Shown here in pieces: positions 41,073 through 51,218 of a DNA stretch of 64,000 nt; the first letter of the stretch is position 1; each line of letters starts with the position of its first letter. Under the pieces are notes generated by a model. It saw nothing but the letters and a program-made list of their open reading frames with translations. It had not been told where the DNA came from and searched no databases. The translations under genes were made by a program, and so were the position numbers. This stretch comes from Candidatus Buchananbacteria bacterium (GTDB lineage Bacteria; Patescibacteriota; Patescibacteriia; 2-01-FULL-39-33): NCBI GenBank assembly GCA_903859075.1, contig CAIOLF010000024.1, positions 1 to 64,000 on the forward strand. Direction: 5' to 3'.

Positions 41073-42974
41073 CTATTTAAACCAATATTCTAATATTTCC
41101 CTAGCAATCGGGGTGGCAACGCTGCTGCCCTCCCCCCCCTCTTCAAATAGCACCGTAACGGCAAAAGTCGGATTATCATAAGGCGCGAAGGCGGTAAACC
41201 AGGCATGATTTTTTTTGGTGGTGTTCCACTGAGCCGTGCCGGTCTTTCCCGCTACCGCCACTTTGAAATCACTCAGGCTCTTAGCCGACCCGGTTTTCAC
41301 CGTTTCTCGCATGCCCTCCCTGACAATATTGATGTTTTCCTTGGAGATAAAATTCTCCCTGACAATTTGGGGCGGAAAAGATTCTTTGCTGCCGTCGGGG
41401 CGCACTAGGCCCAGCGCCAGATGCGGCCGCAAATATCTGCCGCCGTTAGCGACAGTTGCCGTCCAAGCATTGACTTGCAGCGGCGTCACTAGCAAGTCGC
41501 CCTGACCGATCGAAATATGGTAAGTATCGCCGATATACCATTGTTCTTTTTTTACTTCTTCTTTCCATTGCGGCGTCGGCACAAAGCCGCCGCGTTCTCC
41601 GGGCAGATCAATGCCAGTCGGCTCTCCCAGGCCGAAAAGACGGAAATATTTTACCAGCCGGTCTACCCCTAAACCTTTAAAATCGCCGAAACCGCCCCCG
41701 ATATAATAAAAGAAGGTGTTGACCGACTGAGCAATGGCTTTAATGACATTAGTGGCGCCATGTCCGCCAGCCTTCCAATCTGGGAAAAACCACTCTTTTA
41801 CTTTCAGTCCTCCGGTACTGTTAACGATCGTATTTATGGTGATTATTTTTTCTTGCAAGGCCGCGGCGGCGATTGTCGGCTTGATAGTGGAACCGGAGGG
41901 ATATTCGCCAAAAATCGACCGGGTAAACAATGGCTTATTGGGATCTTCCAATAGTTTTTTATAATCATCCGGCTTGATGCCTGGGGCAAAAAGATTATTA
42001 TCATAGCTGGGATAATCAACCAAGGCCAAAATCTCTCCGGTCTGAGGATTAGAGACCACTACCGAACCGCGGCCGTCCTTGATATGATTTTGTAAAATCT
42101 CATAAATCTTTTTTTGCAGCTGGCAGTCAACCGATAAAATCAGGCTAGCGCCGGCGACGTACTGGGTCTGGGAAATGACTTTCTTTTCCCGGCCCAGAGC
42201 ATCAACTTCGATTCTTTTTTGTCCACGCTGTCCTTTGAGGTAGCTCTCATATTGCTTTTCCAGTCCCGCTTTGCCAATGTTGTCGCTAAGCAGATAAGTG
42301 CTTTTATTCTTCTCGTACGCCGGGGCATCAATCTTGCCGACATAGCCCAAAAGGTGAGACCAAGATGGTCCGGCCAGATATTGCCTCCAAGAATCAATAT
42401 CCAGATAAACTCCTGGCATGTCCGAGCTGATTATCTTCAAATACATCGCCTGCTCATAACCAATACCAGTCTTAATAATAATCGACTGATAATAATACTT
42501 TGAAGAATCCTTGAGCTTAGCTTCAATCTCCTGGCTGGTAATTCCCGCCAGAGAGGCGGCCGTATTTATGACTTCGCTTCTTTTATCGCTATCTTTGGGC
42601 AGGTCGGCGGGTATAATCGACAAAGAAAAGCCAAACACATTCTGCACCAAGGACTGTCCATTGCGGTCATAGATAATGCCGCGATCGGCCTTGGTGTATT
42701 CGGTCTTAATCCGATTTTCTTCAGCCAAAGAAAAATAATAATCGCCTTTGATTATCTGCAGATAAAAACTCTTGGCAAACAATACGACCAAGCCGAGCAG
42801 CAGCAGCAGATAAAATAATCTGATTTTTTTAGCAGTCAAGGACAAGCTTAAAAAACCGGCACCCGCGCCGGAAGAAATTGAAGTGGGCGAACTAAAACTG
42901 TCCTCCACCCAGCGGACTGAGCTTTTTCTCTCCAAGTCAACATTTTTGCTTTCAAAGAATATATTGTTTTTCAT
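41073..42974 (-). CDS. mrdA: Penicillin-binding protein 2 (elongation transpeptidase)
   Basis: 633 aa. One N-terminal transmembrane helix (about 52-70), a dimerisation domain, and a transpeptidase domain with SGSTIKP (active Ser), SVNTF and KTGTAQ. It cross-links peptidoglycan in the cell-elongation complex. The gene follows mreD, overlapping its stop. A run of eight G occurs in the codons for EEGGEGS near the C-terminus. No partner rodA gene is within the window. Confidence 0.95.
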   Translation of the reverse strand: MKNNIFFESKNVDLERKSSVRWVEDSFSSPTSISSGAGAGFLSLSLTAKKIRLFYLLLLLGLVVLFAKSFYLQIIKGDYYFSLAEENRIKTEYTKADRGIIYDRNGQSLVQNVFGFSLSIIPADLPKDSDKRSEVINTAASLAGITSQEIEAKLKDSSKYYYQSIIIKTGIGYEQAMYLKIISSDMPGVYLDIDSWRQYLAGPSWSHLLGYVGKIDAPAYEKNKSTYLLSDNIGKAGLEKQYESYLKGQRGQKRIEVDALGREKKVISQTQYVAGASLILSVDCQLQKKIYEILQNHIKDGRGSVVVSNPQTGEILALVDYPSYDNNLFAPGIKPDDYKKLLEDPNKPLFTRSIFGEYPSGSTIKPTIAAAALQEKIITINTIVNSTGGLKVKEWFFPDWKAGGHGATNVIKAIAQSVNTFFYYIGGGFGDFKGLGVDRLVKYFRLFGLGEPTGIDLPGERGGFVPTPQWKEEVKKEQWYIGDTYHISIGQGDLLVTPLQVNAWTATVANGGRYLRPHLALGLVRPDGSKESFPPQIVRENFISKENINIVREGMRETVKTGSAKSLSDFKVAVAGKTGTAQWNTTKKNHAWFTAFAPYDNPTFAVTVLFEEGGEGSSVATPIAREILEYWFK

Positions 42975-43492
42975 GAATGTAAAAAAACCGGCTTAAATCT
43001 TTTGGACAAGTAATTTATAAACAAAAAGGCCAGCGCCAAAAAGATCACAACATTAACCAGCTGCCAGCCAATCGCGCCCAAGTAACGCCAGTTAGTAAAA
43101 TACTCGCTGCCGCCCAGATAGTAAATCAAGCCCGAGAAGGACAGAAAAAATAGATTGTAAACTAAGACGCCGATACTTCCAATAATCAACAAAGAATAAA
43201 AGGAGCGATTAGTAAAAAAATTCTTAAAGAGCGCCTCCAAAATAATGGCCGTCAGCAAATAGCTGACCATAAAAATTCCGAAGGGCAGGCTGGAATAAAT
43301 GTCCATAATAACGCCGCTCAGAACCAGAAACCAGATAACGCGCTCAAAAGAGCTCAGATTAACCAGCAGCACCAAGATAATTAGCAGCAAGTCGAAATTG
43401 GCCATAATCGCATTCTGGCTGGACGAGAGAAAAACTTGGCCGGCGGCGGCCAGAATAATGACAATGGACCAGAGGATATATTTATACCACAT
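42971..43492 (-). CDS. mreD: Rod-shape protein MreD
   Basis: 173 aa, five or six hydrophobic helices, with the MreD-like SLPFGIFMVSYLLTAI segment near 65-80. Position between mreC and PBP2 supports the call. Membrane component linking MreB/MreC to peptidoglycan synthesis. Confidence 0.85.
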   Translation of the reverse strand: MWYKYILWSIVIILAAAGQVFLSSSQNAIMANFDLLLIILVLLVNLSSFERVIWFLVLSGVIMDIYSSLPFGIFMVSYLLTAIILEALFKNFFTNRSFYSLLIIGSIGVLVYNLFFLSFSGLIYYLGGSEYFTNWRYLGAIGWQLVNVVIFLALAFLFINYLSKRFKPVFLHS

Positions 43493-43498
43493 AAAAAA

Positions 43499-44293
43499 TC
43501 AGGGAATAATCACTAATACATAACTCAGATCGGCAAAAGAGACTATGGGCTTAAGGATGGCTGTTTTAAAAATCTCGCTTTCAACCTCTTTGACCGATTC
43601 CACCCGGGCGATCAATAAATTCTTTGGTATCTGCCCTTCCAATCCGGAAGTGACTATCGTATCGCCTTCCTTGATCTGCTGATTGCGGGCAATATTAGTC
43701 ATGGAAAAGCTCAGTCCGAATTGACCTTCGACTAAGCCGGCCGTCCGATCAGAATTTTGCACCGTTGCCGCTACCTTGCTCTTATTGTCCGTGAGCAGCA
43801 ACACTTTGGAAAAACCATCTCCTACTTCCGTCAGTTTTCCCACCAACACGCCGTTTTCAGTTACTACTGCCATTCCTTTTAGCAACCCCTCGTGCTGCCC
43901 CCGATTGATAACCACCGTCTGAGAGTAAGGATCGGCCACGCCGCTAATAATTTTAGCCGCGACATGCTTAAGCTGACTTTCACTGGCGAAGCCAAGTTCT
44001 TTTTTTAATAACTCATTTTCTTCTTGGAGCGCCTTAATGCGGCTAACATCAATCTGGTTGCTTTTTAATTGCTCCCGCAACTGGCTGTTTTCCGCCAACA
44101 AATCCTTTTTCTTTAGCCAGGAATCATAAAAGGATTTCCCCTGGCCGCTGACGGCGCGCGTGCCCTGCTGCAAAGGCGAGAAAATTCTGACCGCCAACCC
44201 TTCCACCGGCCCGAGCCAGCCGATAAAATGTAAAAAAATTAAGACGGCAATGATGACCAGGCCAACTATTGCCGATTTGAAAAATTTATTCAT
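43499..44293 (-). CDS. mreC: Rod-shape protein MreC
   Basis: 264 aa from ATG 44293. A TTG 10 codons upstream overlaps mreB. Transmembrane helix at about 6-25, coiled coil at about 55-95 (ENSQLREQLKSNQID), then the beta-barrel domain with AVVTENGVLVGKLTEVG. AGGA lies before the ATG. It scaffolds the elongasome outside the membrane. Confidence 0.93.
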   Translation of the reverse strand: MNKFFKSAIVGLVIIAVLIFLHFIGWLGPVEGLAVRIFSPLQQGTRAVSGQGKSFYDSWLKKKDLLAENSQLREQLKSNQIDVSRIKALQEENELLKKELGFASESQLKHVAAKIISGVADPYSQTVVINRGQHEGLLKGMAVVTENGVLVGKLTEVGDGFSKVLLLTDNKSKVAATVQNSDRTAGLVEGQFGLSFSMTNIARNQQIKEGDTIVTSGLEGQIPKNLLIARVESVKEVESEIFKTAILKPIVSFADLSYVLVIIP

Positions 44294-44303
44294 AAATTTG
44301 GTC

Positions 44304-45338
44304 CTATTGCGAAGACGGGACAATCACGTCTTTTAACAATCCAAAATTATCCAACAAATACCCCATGCCGCGGACAGCGCAAGTCTGCGGATCATCAGCG
44401 ACATGGACGGGAATTTGAATGTCCCGGGCGATATATTCATCCAGCCCCTTAAGCATGGCCGTGCCGCCGGTTAAAATAATGCCCTTTTGATAAATATCCG
44501 CCACTAGCTCCGGCGGGGTAGTTTCCAAAGTTAATTTGATAATATCCAAGATCTTATGGACCGATTTAGCAACGGCCTCTTGCACCTGTGAATTATTAAC
44601 GTTAAATTCTTTCGGCAGGCCGGTAATTACGTCGCGGCCGCGCATGGGCATTGACAGCGGCTCCTTGAGCGGCAGCGCCGAACCGATTTTCTTCTTAATA
44701 TCCTCAGCCACCATCTCGCCCAGAACCAGATTGAATTCCTCGCGGGCAAAAGCGATGATGTCTTTATCCAAAGAAACGCCGGCGACGCGGGAAACTTTCC
44801 AATTCACGATACCGTCGAGGGAGATTACCGCGACTTCCGTCAACCCGCCGCCCAAATTAACCACCATATTGCCGCTGGGCTCCTGAATCGGCACGCGGGC
44901 GCCAATGGCGGAAGCAATAATATTTTCCACTAAGAAAACCTCCGAAGCGCCGGCCGCTAGCACGGCGTCCTCAACCGCTTTTTTCTCCACTGCCGTTACG
45001 TCAAGCGGCACGCCAATAACGACCCGGGGCATCGAAGAAAAAAAACCGTGGGCTTTTACCCGGCTCATGAAATACTTAAGCATTTTCTCGGCTACCTCGA
45101 AATCAGCGATAATGCCGTACTCGAGCGGCTTAGTCGTCACGATATGCGGCGGCGTCTTACCCAGCATTTTCCGCGCCTCATCCCCAATCGCCAAAATTTG
45201 GTCAGTGCGGGTATTTACCGCCACTACTGACGATTCATTAATCACTGTTCCCCTATCCTGCTGATAAATCAAGGTATAAGAACTGCCCAGATCAATGCCC
45301 AATCCTTTATTAAATCTCCCCAAAAACTTTTTCAGCAT
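44304..45338 (-). CDS. mreB: Actin-like protein MreB (first copy, in the mre operon)
   Basis: 344 aa. GIDLGSSYTLIY (phosphate 1), VVNLGGGLTEVAV (phosphate 2), LTGGTAMLKGLDEYI (adenosine). Polymerises under the membrane and guides wall synthesis. Leads mreB-mreC-mreD-mrdA; gap to mreC is 10 nt. It diverges from the second copy (52394) in the loops. Confidence 0.95.
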   Translation of the reverse strand: MLKKFLGRFNKGLGIDLGSSYTLIYQQDRGTVINESSVVAVNTRTDQILAIGDEARKMLGKTPPHIVTTKPLEYGIIADFEVAEKMLKYFMSRVKAHGFFSSMPRVVIGVPLDVTAVEKKAVEDAVLAAGASEVFLVENIIASAIGARVPIQEPSGNMVVNLGGGLTEVAVISLDGIVNWKVSRVAGVSLDKDIIAFAREEFNLVLGEMVAEDIKKKIGSALPLKEPLSMPMRGRDVITGLPKEFNVNNSQVQEAVAKSVHKILDIIKLTLETTPPELVADIYQKGIILTGGTAMLKGLDEYIARDIQIPVHVADDPQTCAVRGMGYLLDNFGLLKDVIVPSSQ

Positions 45339-45341
45339 AAT

Positions 45342-46826
45342 TTAATAAGCTTTAGCGAAAATTACTCTTTCCTTTGACTCCTGGCCGCACACTAAGCACT
45401 TTCCCTTTTCGGCTTTGTTATTAAAGGGAATGCAGCGAATAGTTGCTTTAGTCTCTTCCTTGATTTGGGCCTCGCACTGAGCGCTACCGCACCAATGAGA
45501 GGAAATAAAAACATCATTTTCTTCCAGCTGTTTTTTAAATTTGGAATAATCATCAATCTCTTTAGTATTAGCTAATTGATTTTTAAGCGCCCGATCAAAT
45601 AAATTTTTCTGAATTGACTCCAATAATTTTTTGACCTGTTTCACGATTTCATCGACACCGATAACGGCCTTTTCGCCATTGTCGCGGCGGACAGCTATGA
45701 CTTGTTTTTTGGCGACGTCTTTGGGGCCAACCTCTAGTCTTAGCGGTACGCCCTTCTTTTCCCATTCAAAATATTTCACGCCCGGCCGCTCATCGCGATC
45801 ATCCACTTTGGCGATTACTCCGGCGGCTTTTAATTTTTCCGCCAATTCCTTGGCCGCTTCAACGGTTAGCTTTTTTTCTTCTTCGCTGGCGAAGATAGTA
45901 ACCAGCACCGCCTGAAGAGGCGCGATTTTGGGAGGCATGATCATGCCTTTATCATCGCCATGGGTCATGATTAGTCCGCCGATCATTCTGGTAGAAACGC
46001 CCCAGCTGGTCTGCCAGACAAATTGCCTTTCACCTTTTTCATCCAAAAAAGACACATTGAACGACTTGGCAAAATTCTGTCCCAGCATGTGCGAAGTGCC
46101 GGCTTGTAACGCCTTGCCATCCTGCATCATCGCTTCCACGCACAAAGTATAATCGGCGCCGGCGAATTTTTCCGCTTCCGTCTTGCGGCCGGCCAGCACC
46201 GGCATAGCCAGATAATTTTCAAGAAAATCCTTATAAACTAAAACCATTTGCTTGGCCCGATCCTCGGCTTCCTGCCGTGAGGCATGAGCCGTATGCCCCT
46301 CTTGCCAAAGGAATTCCATGGTGCGTAAAAAAACTCTGGTACGCATTTCCCAGCGGACAATATTGACCCACTGGTTGATGAGCAGCGGCAGATCGCGGTA
46401 AGATTGCACCCATCTGGAATAAGTGTCGTAAATTATAGTCTCTGAAGTCGGCCTGACAATCAGCGGTTCCTCCAATGGCCCGGCGGGATTAAGCTTGCCG
46501 GTAGCAGGATCCAATTCCAAACGATGGTGAGTAACTACGGCGCACTCTTTGGCAAAGTGTTCCACGTGCTCGGCTTCACGCTCAAAAAATGATTTAGGTA
46601 TGAAAATTGGAAAATAAGCATTAACCACGTCCGTCTCCTTGAATTTAGCATCCAAAATTTTCTGGATATTCTCCCAGAGAGCATAACCATAGGGTTTGAT
46701 TACCATACAGCCCCTGACTGAGGAATTTTCAGCCAAATCGGCAGCTTCGACTACATCCAAATACCATTTAGAATAATCCTCTTCTCTGGTAGTGATGCCT
46801 TTTTTTGTTTCTGACTGGTTAGACAT
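45342..46826 (-). CDS. proS: Prolyl-tRNA synthetase, archaeal/eukaryote type
   Basis: 494 aa. Short class II form without the bacterial editing insert: motif 2 region RWEMRTRVFLRTMEFLWQEGHTAH near 165-190, motif 3 GGLIMTHGDDKGM near 290, and a C-terminal domain with a Cys group (CGSAQC...CLVCGQ) as in type 3 ProRS. It charges tRNA(Pro). Ends 3 nt before mreB, so it may share transcription. Confidence 0.95.
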   Translation of the reverse strand: MSNQSETKKGITTREEDYSKWYLDVVEAADLAENSSVRGCMVIKPYGYALWENIQKILDAKFKETDVVNAYFPIFIPKSFFEREAEHVEHFAKECAVVTHHRLELDPATGKLNPAGPLEEPLIVRPTSETIIYDTYSRWVQSYRDLPLLINQWVNIVRWEMRTRVFLRTMEFLWQEGHTAHASRQEAEDRAKQMVLVYKDFLENYLAMPVLAGRKTEAEKFAGADYTLCVEAMMQDGKALQAGTSHMLGQNFAKSFNVSFLDEKGERQFVWQTSWGVSTRMIGGLIMTHGDDKGMIMPPKIAPLQAVLVTIFASEEEKKLTVEAAKELAEKLKAAGVIAKVDDRDERPGVKYFEWEKKGVPLRLEVGPKDVAKKQVIAVRRDNGEKAVIGVDEIVKQVKKLLESIQKNLFDRALKNQLANTKEIDDYSKFKKQLEENDVFISSHWCGSAQCEAQIKEETKATIRCIPFNNKAEKGKCLVCGQESKERVIFAKAY

Positions 46827-46842
46827 ATTTAATTTAATTTAA

Positions 46843-47202
46843 TTATTTATTGCCGAATAATCTAGCCCAAAATCCTTTTGACTGCGGCTTAAAAACATCT
46901 TCCGGCGGCGCGCTACGCTCCTGCGCTAGCTGCTGCAAAACGCCTTCGATTCTCCGCGCTTCCCGCTCCACCACTTCTCCGTCGTACTCGCCGCTATGAG
47001 CGCCATAACCCTCATAGCTGGCCTGCTTTTGATCAAGATGAAGGTTAATATCGCGATCACTAACATAGGCATGAAAACGAGGGTAGTTAAGCGTTCCTAA
47101 GCGGCGGACAAAGCTCGGGTTATTTTGGGAGTTGATCAAGCCATAGCCGCAACGCCGTACCGCTTCCAAAGGATTCAAAGTATTAGGTATGGAAATATGC
47201 AT
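46843..47202 (-). CDS. Small unknown protein between rseP and proS
   Basis: 119 aa. No recognised domain. Basic N-terminal half (VRRCGYGLINSQNN, RLGTLNYPRFHAYV), then a helix (VVEREARRIEGVLQQLAQ) and a Trp-ending tail (GFWARLFG) that may bind membrane. Short gaps on each side suggest co-transcription with rseP and proS. Confidence 0.65.
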   Translation of the reverse strand: MHISIPNTLNPLEAVRRCGYGLINSQNNPSFVRRLGTLNYPRFHAYVSDRDINLHLDQKQASYEGYGAHSGEYDGEVVEREARRIEGVLQQLAQERSAPPEDVFKPQSKGFWARLFGNK

Positions 47203-47207
47203 AAATA

Positions 47208-48395
47208 TTACATGCCAATTAGCTGCTTGAAAACTCCGGCTATTCTGCCGCCGTATCTTATCACATCTTTATAAGTGACGACAAGTACCAATAGCATTAG
47301 CAGAACAAAGCCAATATTATGGGATAAATTCTCCCATTTTTGCTTAATCGCCCGGCCGCGGATCTTTTCAATTAATAAGAATAAAATGCGTCCCCCGTCG
47401 AGCGCCGGAAAAGGCAAAATATTAATAATGGCCAGATTCAAAGAGATGAGGGCGACGAACTGCAATAAATAAGAAACGCCCATCCGAGTCGCCTCGCCGG
47501 TCATGACGGCGATGCCAACCGGGCCCGTCACTTCCAGTCCGACCGGAACGCCGAAGATCAAATTTTTCAGCACGGTAAATAAAGCCACAAAAATAAAAGC
47601 CAGCCAGATAAAAGTCATCTTGAAGCCGTACCAAACCGCCAAATGCCAAGGATAGCGGACGATCTGCGTTTCTGAAAGAGCAATACCGACTCCTATCACT
47701 CCTTGATACTGCTGAACTTTTATTTTTTTGCTGATCAGCGACTCTCCCCGCGCCAGATCAACCGATACCTCGGCATCTTTCTTGCCGGCAAGATAGTTCT
47801 GCAACCCTTTGATGTCGGAAAATTCCTGGCCATCTACTTTATTGATAACATCGCCCAGCTTTACCCCCGCTTCTTTAGCGGGCAGCTTATCGATTAGCTC
47901 TACCACTTGGATTTTTGTCGGAGTTACGGCAATCGCTCCCGAAGCCAACGGCCCGGAAGTCGGCATGCCGATGCCATAACCGATCATTAAGAGTATCATG
48001 CAGAGTAAAAAATTCATCAGCACTCCCGAAGCCAGCACTAATATTCGCTTGGGAATGCTTTGGCTGGCAAAACTATCCGCCTCAGCCGCCGCTTCTCCGT
48101 TTTCACCTTTAATCTTCACGAAACCGCCTATCGGCAACCAATTCAACGAATAGACCGTGGGCTTGTTTTCTGCTAGTTTCTGATTGCCCCAAACCCAATG
48201 CCAATTCTTTTTCTCTGGCTCTTCGTTTACGGCGGCAATTTTTTCTCGCCGAATGCCCACCGCCCGCGGCGGGATGCCCAAGCCGAACTCGTCCACGCGG
48301 ATGCCGAATTTTCTGGCAGTATAAAAATGCCCCAACTCATGGACAAAAACCAGGATGGAGAGCATGACGATAAAGACGATGATGGTGATGAGCAT
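47208..48395 (-). CDS. rseP: RIP site-2 metalloprotease (RseP-like)
   Basis: 395 aa. HELGH zinc motif in the first transmembrane helix (near residue 19), a PDZ domain in the middle (AKEAGVKLGDVINKVDGQ), and the third metal ligand in LPFPALDGGR near 326. Four transmembrane helices. Cuts membrane-embedded substrates such as anti-sigma factors. Targets in this organism unknown. Confidence 0.93.
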   Translation of the reverse strand: MLITIIVFIVMLSILVFVHELGHFYTARKFGIRVDEFGLGIPPRAVGIRREKIAAVNEEPEKKNWHWVWGNQKLAENKPTVYSLNWLPIGGFVKIKGENGEAAAEADSFASQSIPKRILVLASGVLMNFLLCMILLMIGYGIGMPTSGPLASGAIAVTPTKIQVVELIDKLPAKEAGVKLGDVINKVDGQEFSDIKGLQNYLAGKKDAEVSVDLARGESLISKKIKVQQYQGVIGVGIALSETQIVRYPWHLAVWYGFKMTFIWLAFIFVALFTVLKNLIFGVPVGLEVTGPVGIAVMTGEATRMGVSYLLQFVALISLNLAIINILPFPALDGGRILFLLIEKIRGRAIKQKWENLSHNIGFVLLMLLVLVVTYKDVIRYGGRIAGVFKQLIGM

Positions 48396-48525
48396 AATTG
48401 AATTAATAAATTAAAAAAAATAGAAATTAAGAAATAAAGAAACTAAGAAATTAAGGGAAAGTCAACACAATAATAAATTATTAATTACCCTTAATTTCAT
48501 AATTTCTCAATTTCATAATTTCATA

Positions 48526-49074
48526 TTACACGGTCATTATTTCCTCTTCTTTTTCTTCGGTGATGGACTTGACTTGATTATTGAATCCGCCGACCTTCTT
48601 GTCCAATTCTTCCAACAGGCTGAATTTTTCATCTTCGCCGAATTCTTTATTCTTTTCCGCCTCGACAATTTCTTCTTTTACCTTATCACGTGTCTGCCTG
48701 ATAGCCACTTTAGCTTGCTCAGTTTTCTGATGCAGAATCTTTACGATTTCCTTGCGCGTCTCTTCAGTCAGCGGCGAGATGGTAATTCTGATTCTTTCTC
48801 CTTCATTGGCCGGCGACAACCCCAAACCCGACTCGACAATGGCTTTTTCAATTTCTTTAATGACGCTCTTGTCCCAGGGCTGGATAAGCAGGCTGCGACC
48901 ATCAATTGTTACTGAGCCCAGCTGATTGAGGGGGTTTTTGACGCCATAGGCCTCGACTCGCACGTTATCCAGCAGCATCGGCGTGACGCGGCCGGTCTTT
49001 AAAGTACCAATATCGTGCTTGAAATGCTCGACCGCCTTGGTGAATTCACCCAAACTGTTATCGACAATACTCAT
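48526..49074 (-). CDS. frr: Ribosome recycling factor
   Basis: 182 aa. Typical features: LKTGRVTPMLLDNVRVEAYG near 25-45, PWDKSVIKEIEKAI near 75 and LTEETRKEIVKIL near 105. Three-helix body plus small domain. Splits ribosomes after termination. Upstream gene 49087 ends 12 nt away. Confidence 0.97.
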   Translation of the reverse strand: MSIVDNSLGEFTKAVEHFKHDIGTLKTGRVTPMLLDNVRVEAYGVKNPLNQLGSVTIDGRSLLIQPWDKSVIKEIEKAIVESGLGLSPANEGERIRITISPLTEETRKEIVKILHQKTEQAKVAIRQTRDKVKEEIVEAEKNKEFGEDEKFSLLEELDKKVGGFNNQVKSITEEKEEEIMTV

Positions 49075-49086
49075 ATCTATAAGTTA

Positions 49087-50148
49087 TTATTTAGGAGGCA
49101 AATTATTGCCTAAATAAATTATTTTAGTATCAGTCGGATTAACCGCGATGTCAGACGTCAAACGGGAATAAGGCAATTTAATTGACGACCAAGTTTGTCC
49201 GCCGTCAACTGACTTCACCAGTGAATTCTGGGTGGCATAGTAAATTTCCTTGCTATTTTTGGGATTGACGCTAACAGCATAAATCAGAGCCGCTTGAGAA
49301 ACCGGCAATAAATTAACCACCTCCCAATTGACGCCGCCACTAGTGCTGCGCAGCATGCCATATTTGGAAATGAAGATCAATCCGCCCTCAGTGGCCGGAT
49401 CGGCAATCAACTTTTTGTACTCATGCGTACCGGAATATGATTTCAGCCCTTCGCCCAGCCCCGCCCAATTATCGCCATTATCAGTGGACTTATAAAGCCC
49501 GTCTTTCTGAGTGCCAATATAGACTGTTGGGGAATCGTTGGGGTCGACGACAATATCCAAAATGGAGCCGCTCTTAGTTCTTAAGACCGTTTTCCAAGAC
49601 TGCCCTCCGTTGGTGCTTTTTAATAGCTCGCCGCTACTATCGCCCATCAGAATATTATTGGGATCATTACGGTTTAGCGCCATAGCAGTCAGATAAACAT
49701 CCGGCTTCTGATGATAATAAGGATTCTGCCAGGTCCGGCCGCAATCGATTGATTTGTAGAGCTTATTGCTTAGGGCCGCGTATAGCACGCATTTGTTCTT
49801 GGGATCAACGGTTAAAAAATTCACTAATCCATTATTAAGATCGCGGAACTGACGCCAGGAAGAACCGCCGTCATAACTATAGATAATGCCATTGCTCTTG
49901 GTGCCTAAATAAATAGCTTGGCTGTCAGACGGATCAATGGCTATCTCCGTCACCTCAACATTGGAGATGGTGATAATCTTTCCGTCAACCGCCGGTACCT
50001 TTACCGTCTGGACGAAGGTACGGCCGCTGTCGGTGGACCGCCAAATGCCGCCGGTAGAATTGCTTTGGGAAGGGCCGGTCACGGTACAGCCGCCTAGGGC
50101 CAGCAGGCCAGCCAGCAATAGGATCATGACGATTCTTTTATGGTTCAT
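49087..50148 (-). CDS. Exported lipoprotein with BNR/Asp-box propeller repeats
   Basis: 353 aa. Signal peptide with lipobox LALGGC near residue 21, so it is lipid-anchored. About seven Asp-box motifs of the form SxDxGxxW follow (STDSGRTF, SYDGGSSW, SIDCGRTW, STNGGQSW, STDNGDNW, SVDGGQTW), one per blade, making a beta-propeller like photosystem stability factor-type or sialidase-like proteins. No catalytic pair visible, so a binding or assembly role is likely. It overlaps holB by 4 nt. Confidence 0.85.
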   Translation of the reverse strand: MNHKRIVMILLLAGLLALGGCTVTGPSQSNSTGGIWRSTDSGRTFVQTVKVPAVDGKIITISNVEVTEIAIDPSDSQAIYLGTKSNGIIYSYDGGSSWRQFRDLNNGLVNFLTVDPKNKCVLYAALSNKLYKSIDCGRTWQNPYYHQKPDVYLTAMALNRNDPNNILMGDSSGELLKSTNGGQSWKTVLRTKSGSILDIVVDPNDSPTVYIGTQKDGLYKSTDNGDNWAGLGEGLKSYSGTHEYKKLIADPATEGGLIFISKYGMLRSTSGGVNWEVVNLLPVSQAALIYAVSVNPKNSKEIYYATQNSLVKSVDGGQTWSSIKLPYSRLTSDIAVNPTDTKIIYLGNNLPPK

Positions 50149-51179
50149 AGATTTATGATTAAATTTTCTAGGACAAATTTAGTATTAATATTCTGTTGCA
50201 GCAGTTCCCGAGCCGTTTGCAGCAGCGACGCTACCTGGAGAATACGCCGCCAATCGAATTTTTCCTTCAACTCGGAAAACACCTTCAGGTATTCCGCATT
50301 GGCGATATGATATTCATCGCCCTGAGTTAGCAACAATAAATCGCGCAAAGCCGCCTGCCAATCATCGAGCAGCCGGCCGATTTTGGCGGCATTCTGCGTT
50401 TCATCTTTCTCCCAGTTAATGATCTCTTCCAAGTAATTCAATCTCCGACTGGAACTGACCCGGACTATTTCTGAAAAAAATTTGAGATTTAATTGCAGTT
50501 GAGCCAGTGATTCTTCGTCTCTAAGAAGATTGATGGCTCGGCCGGGCAAACCGTGGGCCAAACGCGACACCAGCTTGATCTTTTCCGCCTCAACCTCAAA
50601 ACGGAGCAAATAATTTTCCAAAACTCCGCTGGCTACCGGCAAGAAATTAATCGTCTGGCAGCGGGAGACAATCGTCGCGGGAATTTTCCTGAAATCGTCA
50701 GTCAATAGAATAATGATTGTCTTAGCCGTGGGCTCTTCCAAAATTTTCAGGAGTGAATTATAAGCATGCTCATTAATCAGCTGGGCCTCGGGAATGAGCG
50801 CCGCCTTATATCCGGAAAGCAAGGTTGTCTGCTGCAGCTTCAGCTTTAACTCCCTTATCTGATCGATGATAATATCTTTTTTCCATTTGCCGGTATCCTC
50901 GTCTATCAGCCGCTGGATCAAATAAACGTCGGGGTGCATCTCCCGCTCCAGCTGCTGGCAATTGCTGCACTCGCCGCACGGCAAAGGCTCGTCAAAGCGC
51001 AGGCAAAAGATTGATTTGATGAATTGCTTGGACAGAGCGTATTTGCCCACTCCGGCCGGCCCCACGAACAAATAAGCATGGCTAAGTTTGTTACTGACAA
51101 TGGCTGATTGCAGAAAGGAAGCTATCCTCTCATGGCCGCAAATATCCCAATTGAATTTTTTCTCATGACTCTTGGCCAT
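50145..51179 (-). CDS. holB: DNA polymerase III delta-prime subunit
   Basis: 344 aa AAA+ protein. Walker A GPAGVGKYALS near 38, a zinc-type Cys group CGECSNCQQLEREMHPD near 67, LLKILEEP near 145 and the SRCQ arginine-finger region near 172. It belongs to the sliding-clamp loader. Followed by the lipoprotein gene. Confidence 0.9.
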   Translation of the reverse strand: MAKSHEKKFNWDICGHERIASFLQSAIVSNKLSHAYLFVGPAGVGKYALSKQFIKSIFCLRFDEPLPCGECSNCQQLEREMHPDVYLIQRLIDEDTGKWKKDIIIDQIRELKLKLQQTTLLSGYKAALIPEAQLINEHAYNSLLKILEEPTAKTIIILLTDDFRKIPATIVSRCQTINFLPVASGVLENYLLRFEVEAEKIKLVSRLAHGLPGRAINLLRDEESLAQLQLNLKFFSEIVRVSSSRRLNYLEEIINWEKDETQNAAKIGRLLDDWQAALRDLLLLTQGDEYHIANAEYLKVFSELKEKFDWRRILQVASLLQTARELLQQNINTKFVLENLIINL

Positions 51180-51218
51180 AACTATTATATTTTAACACAA
51201 TTTTAATATTTTTTGAAA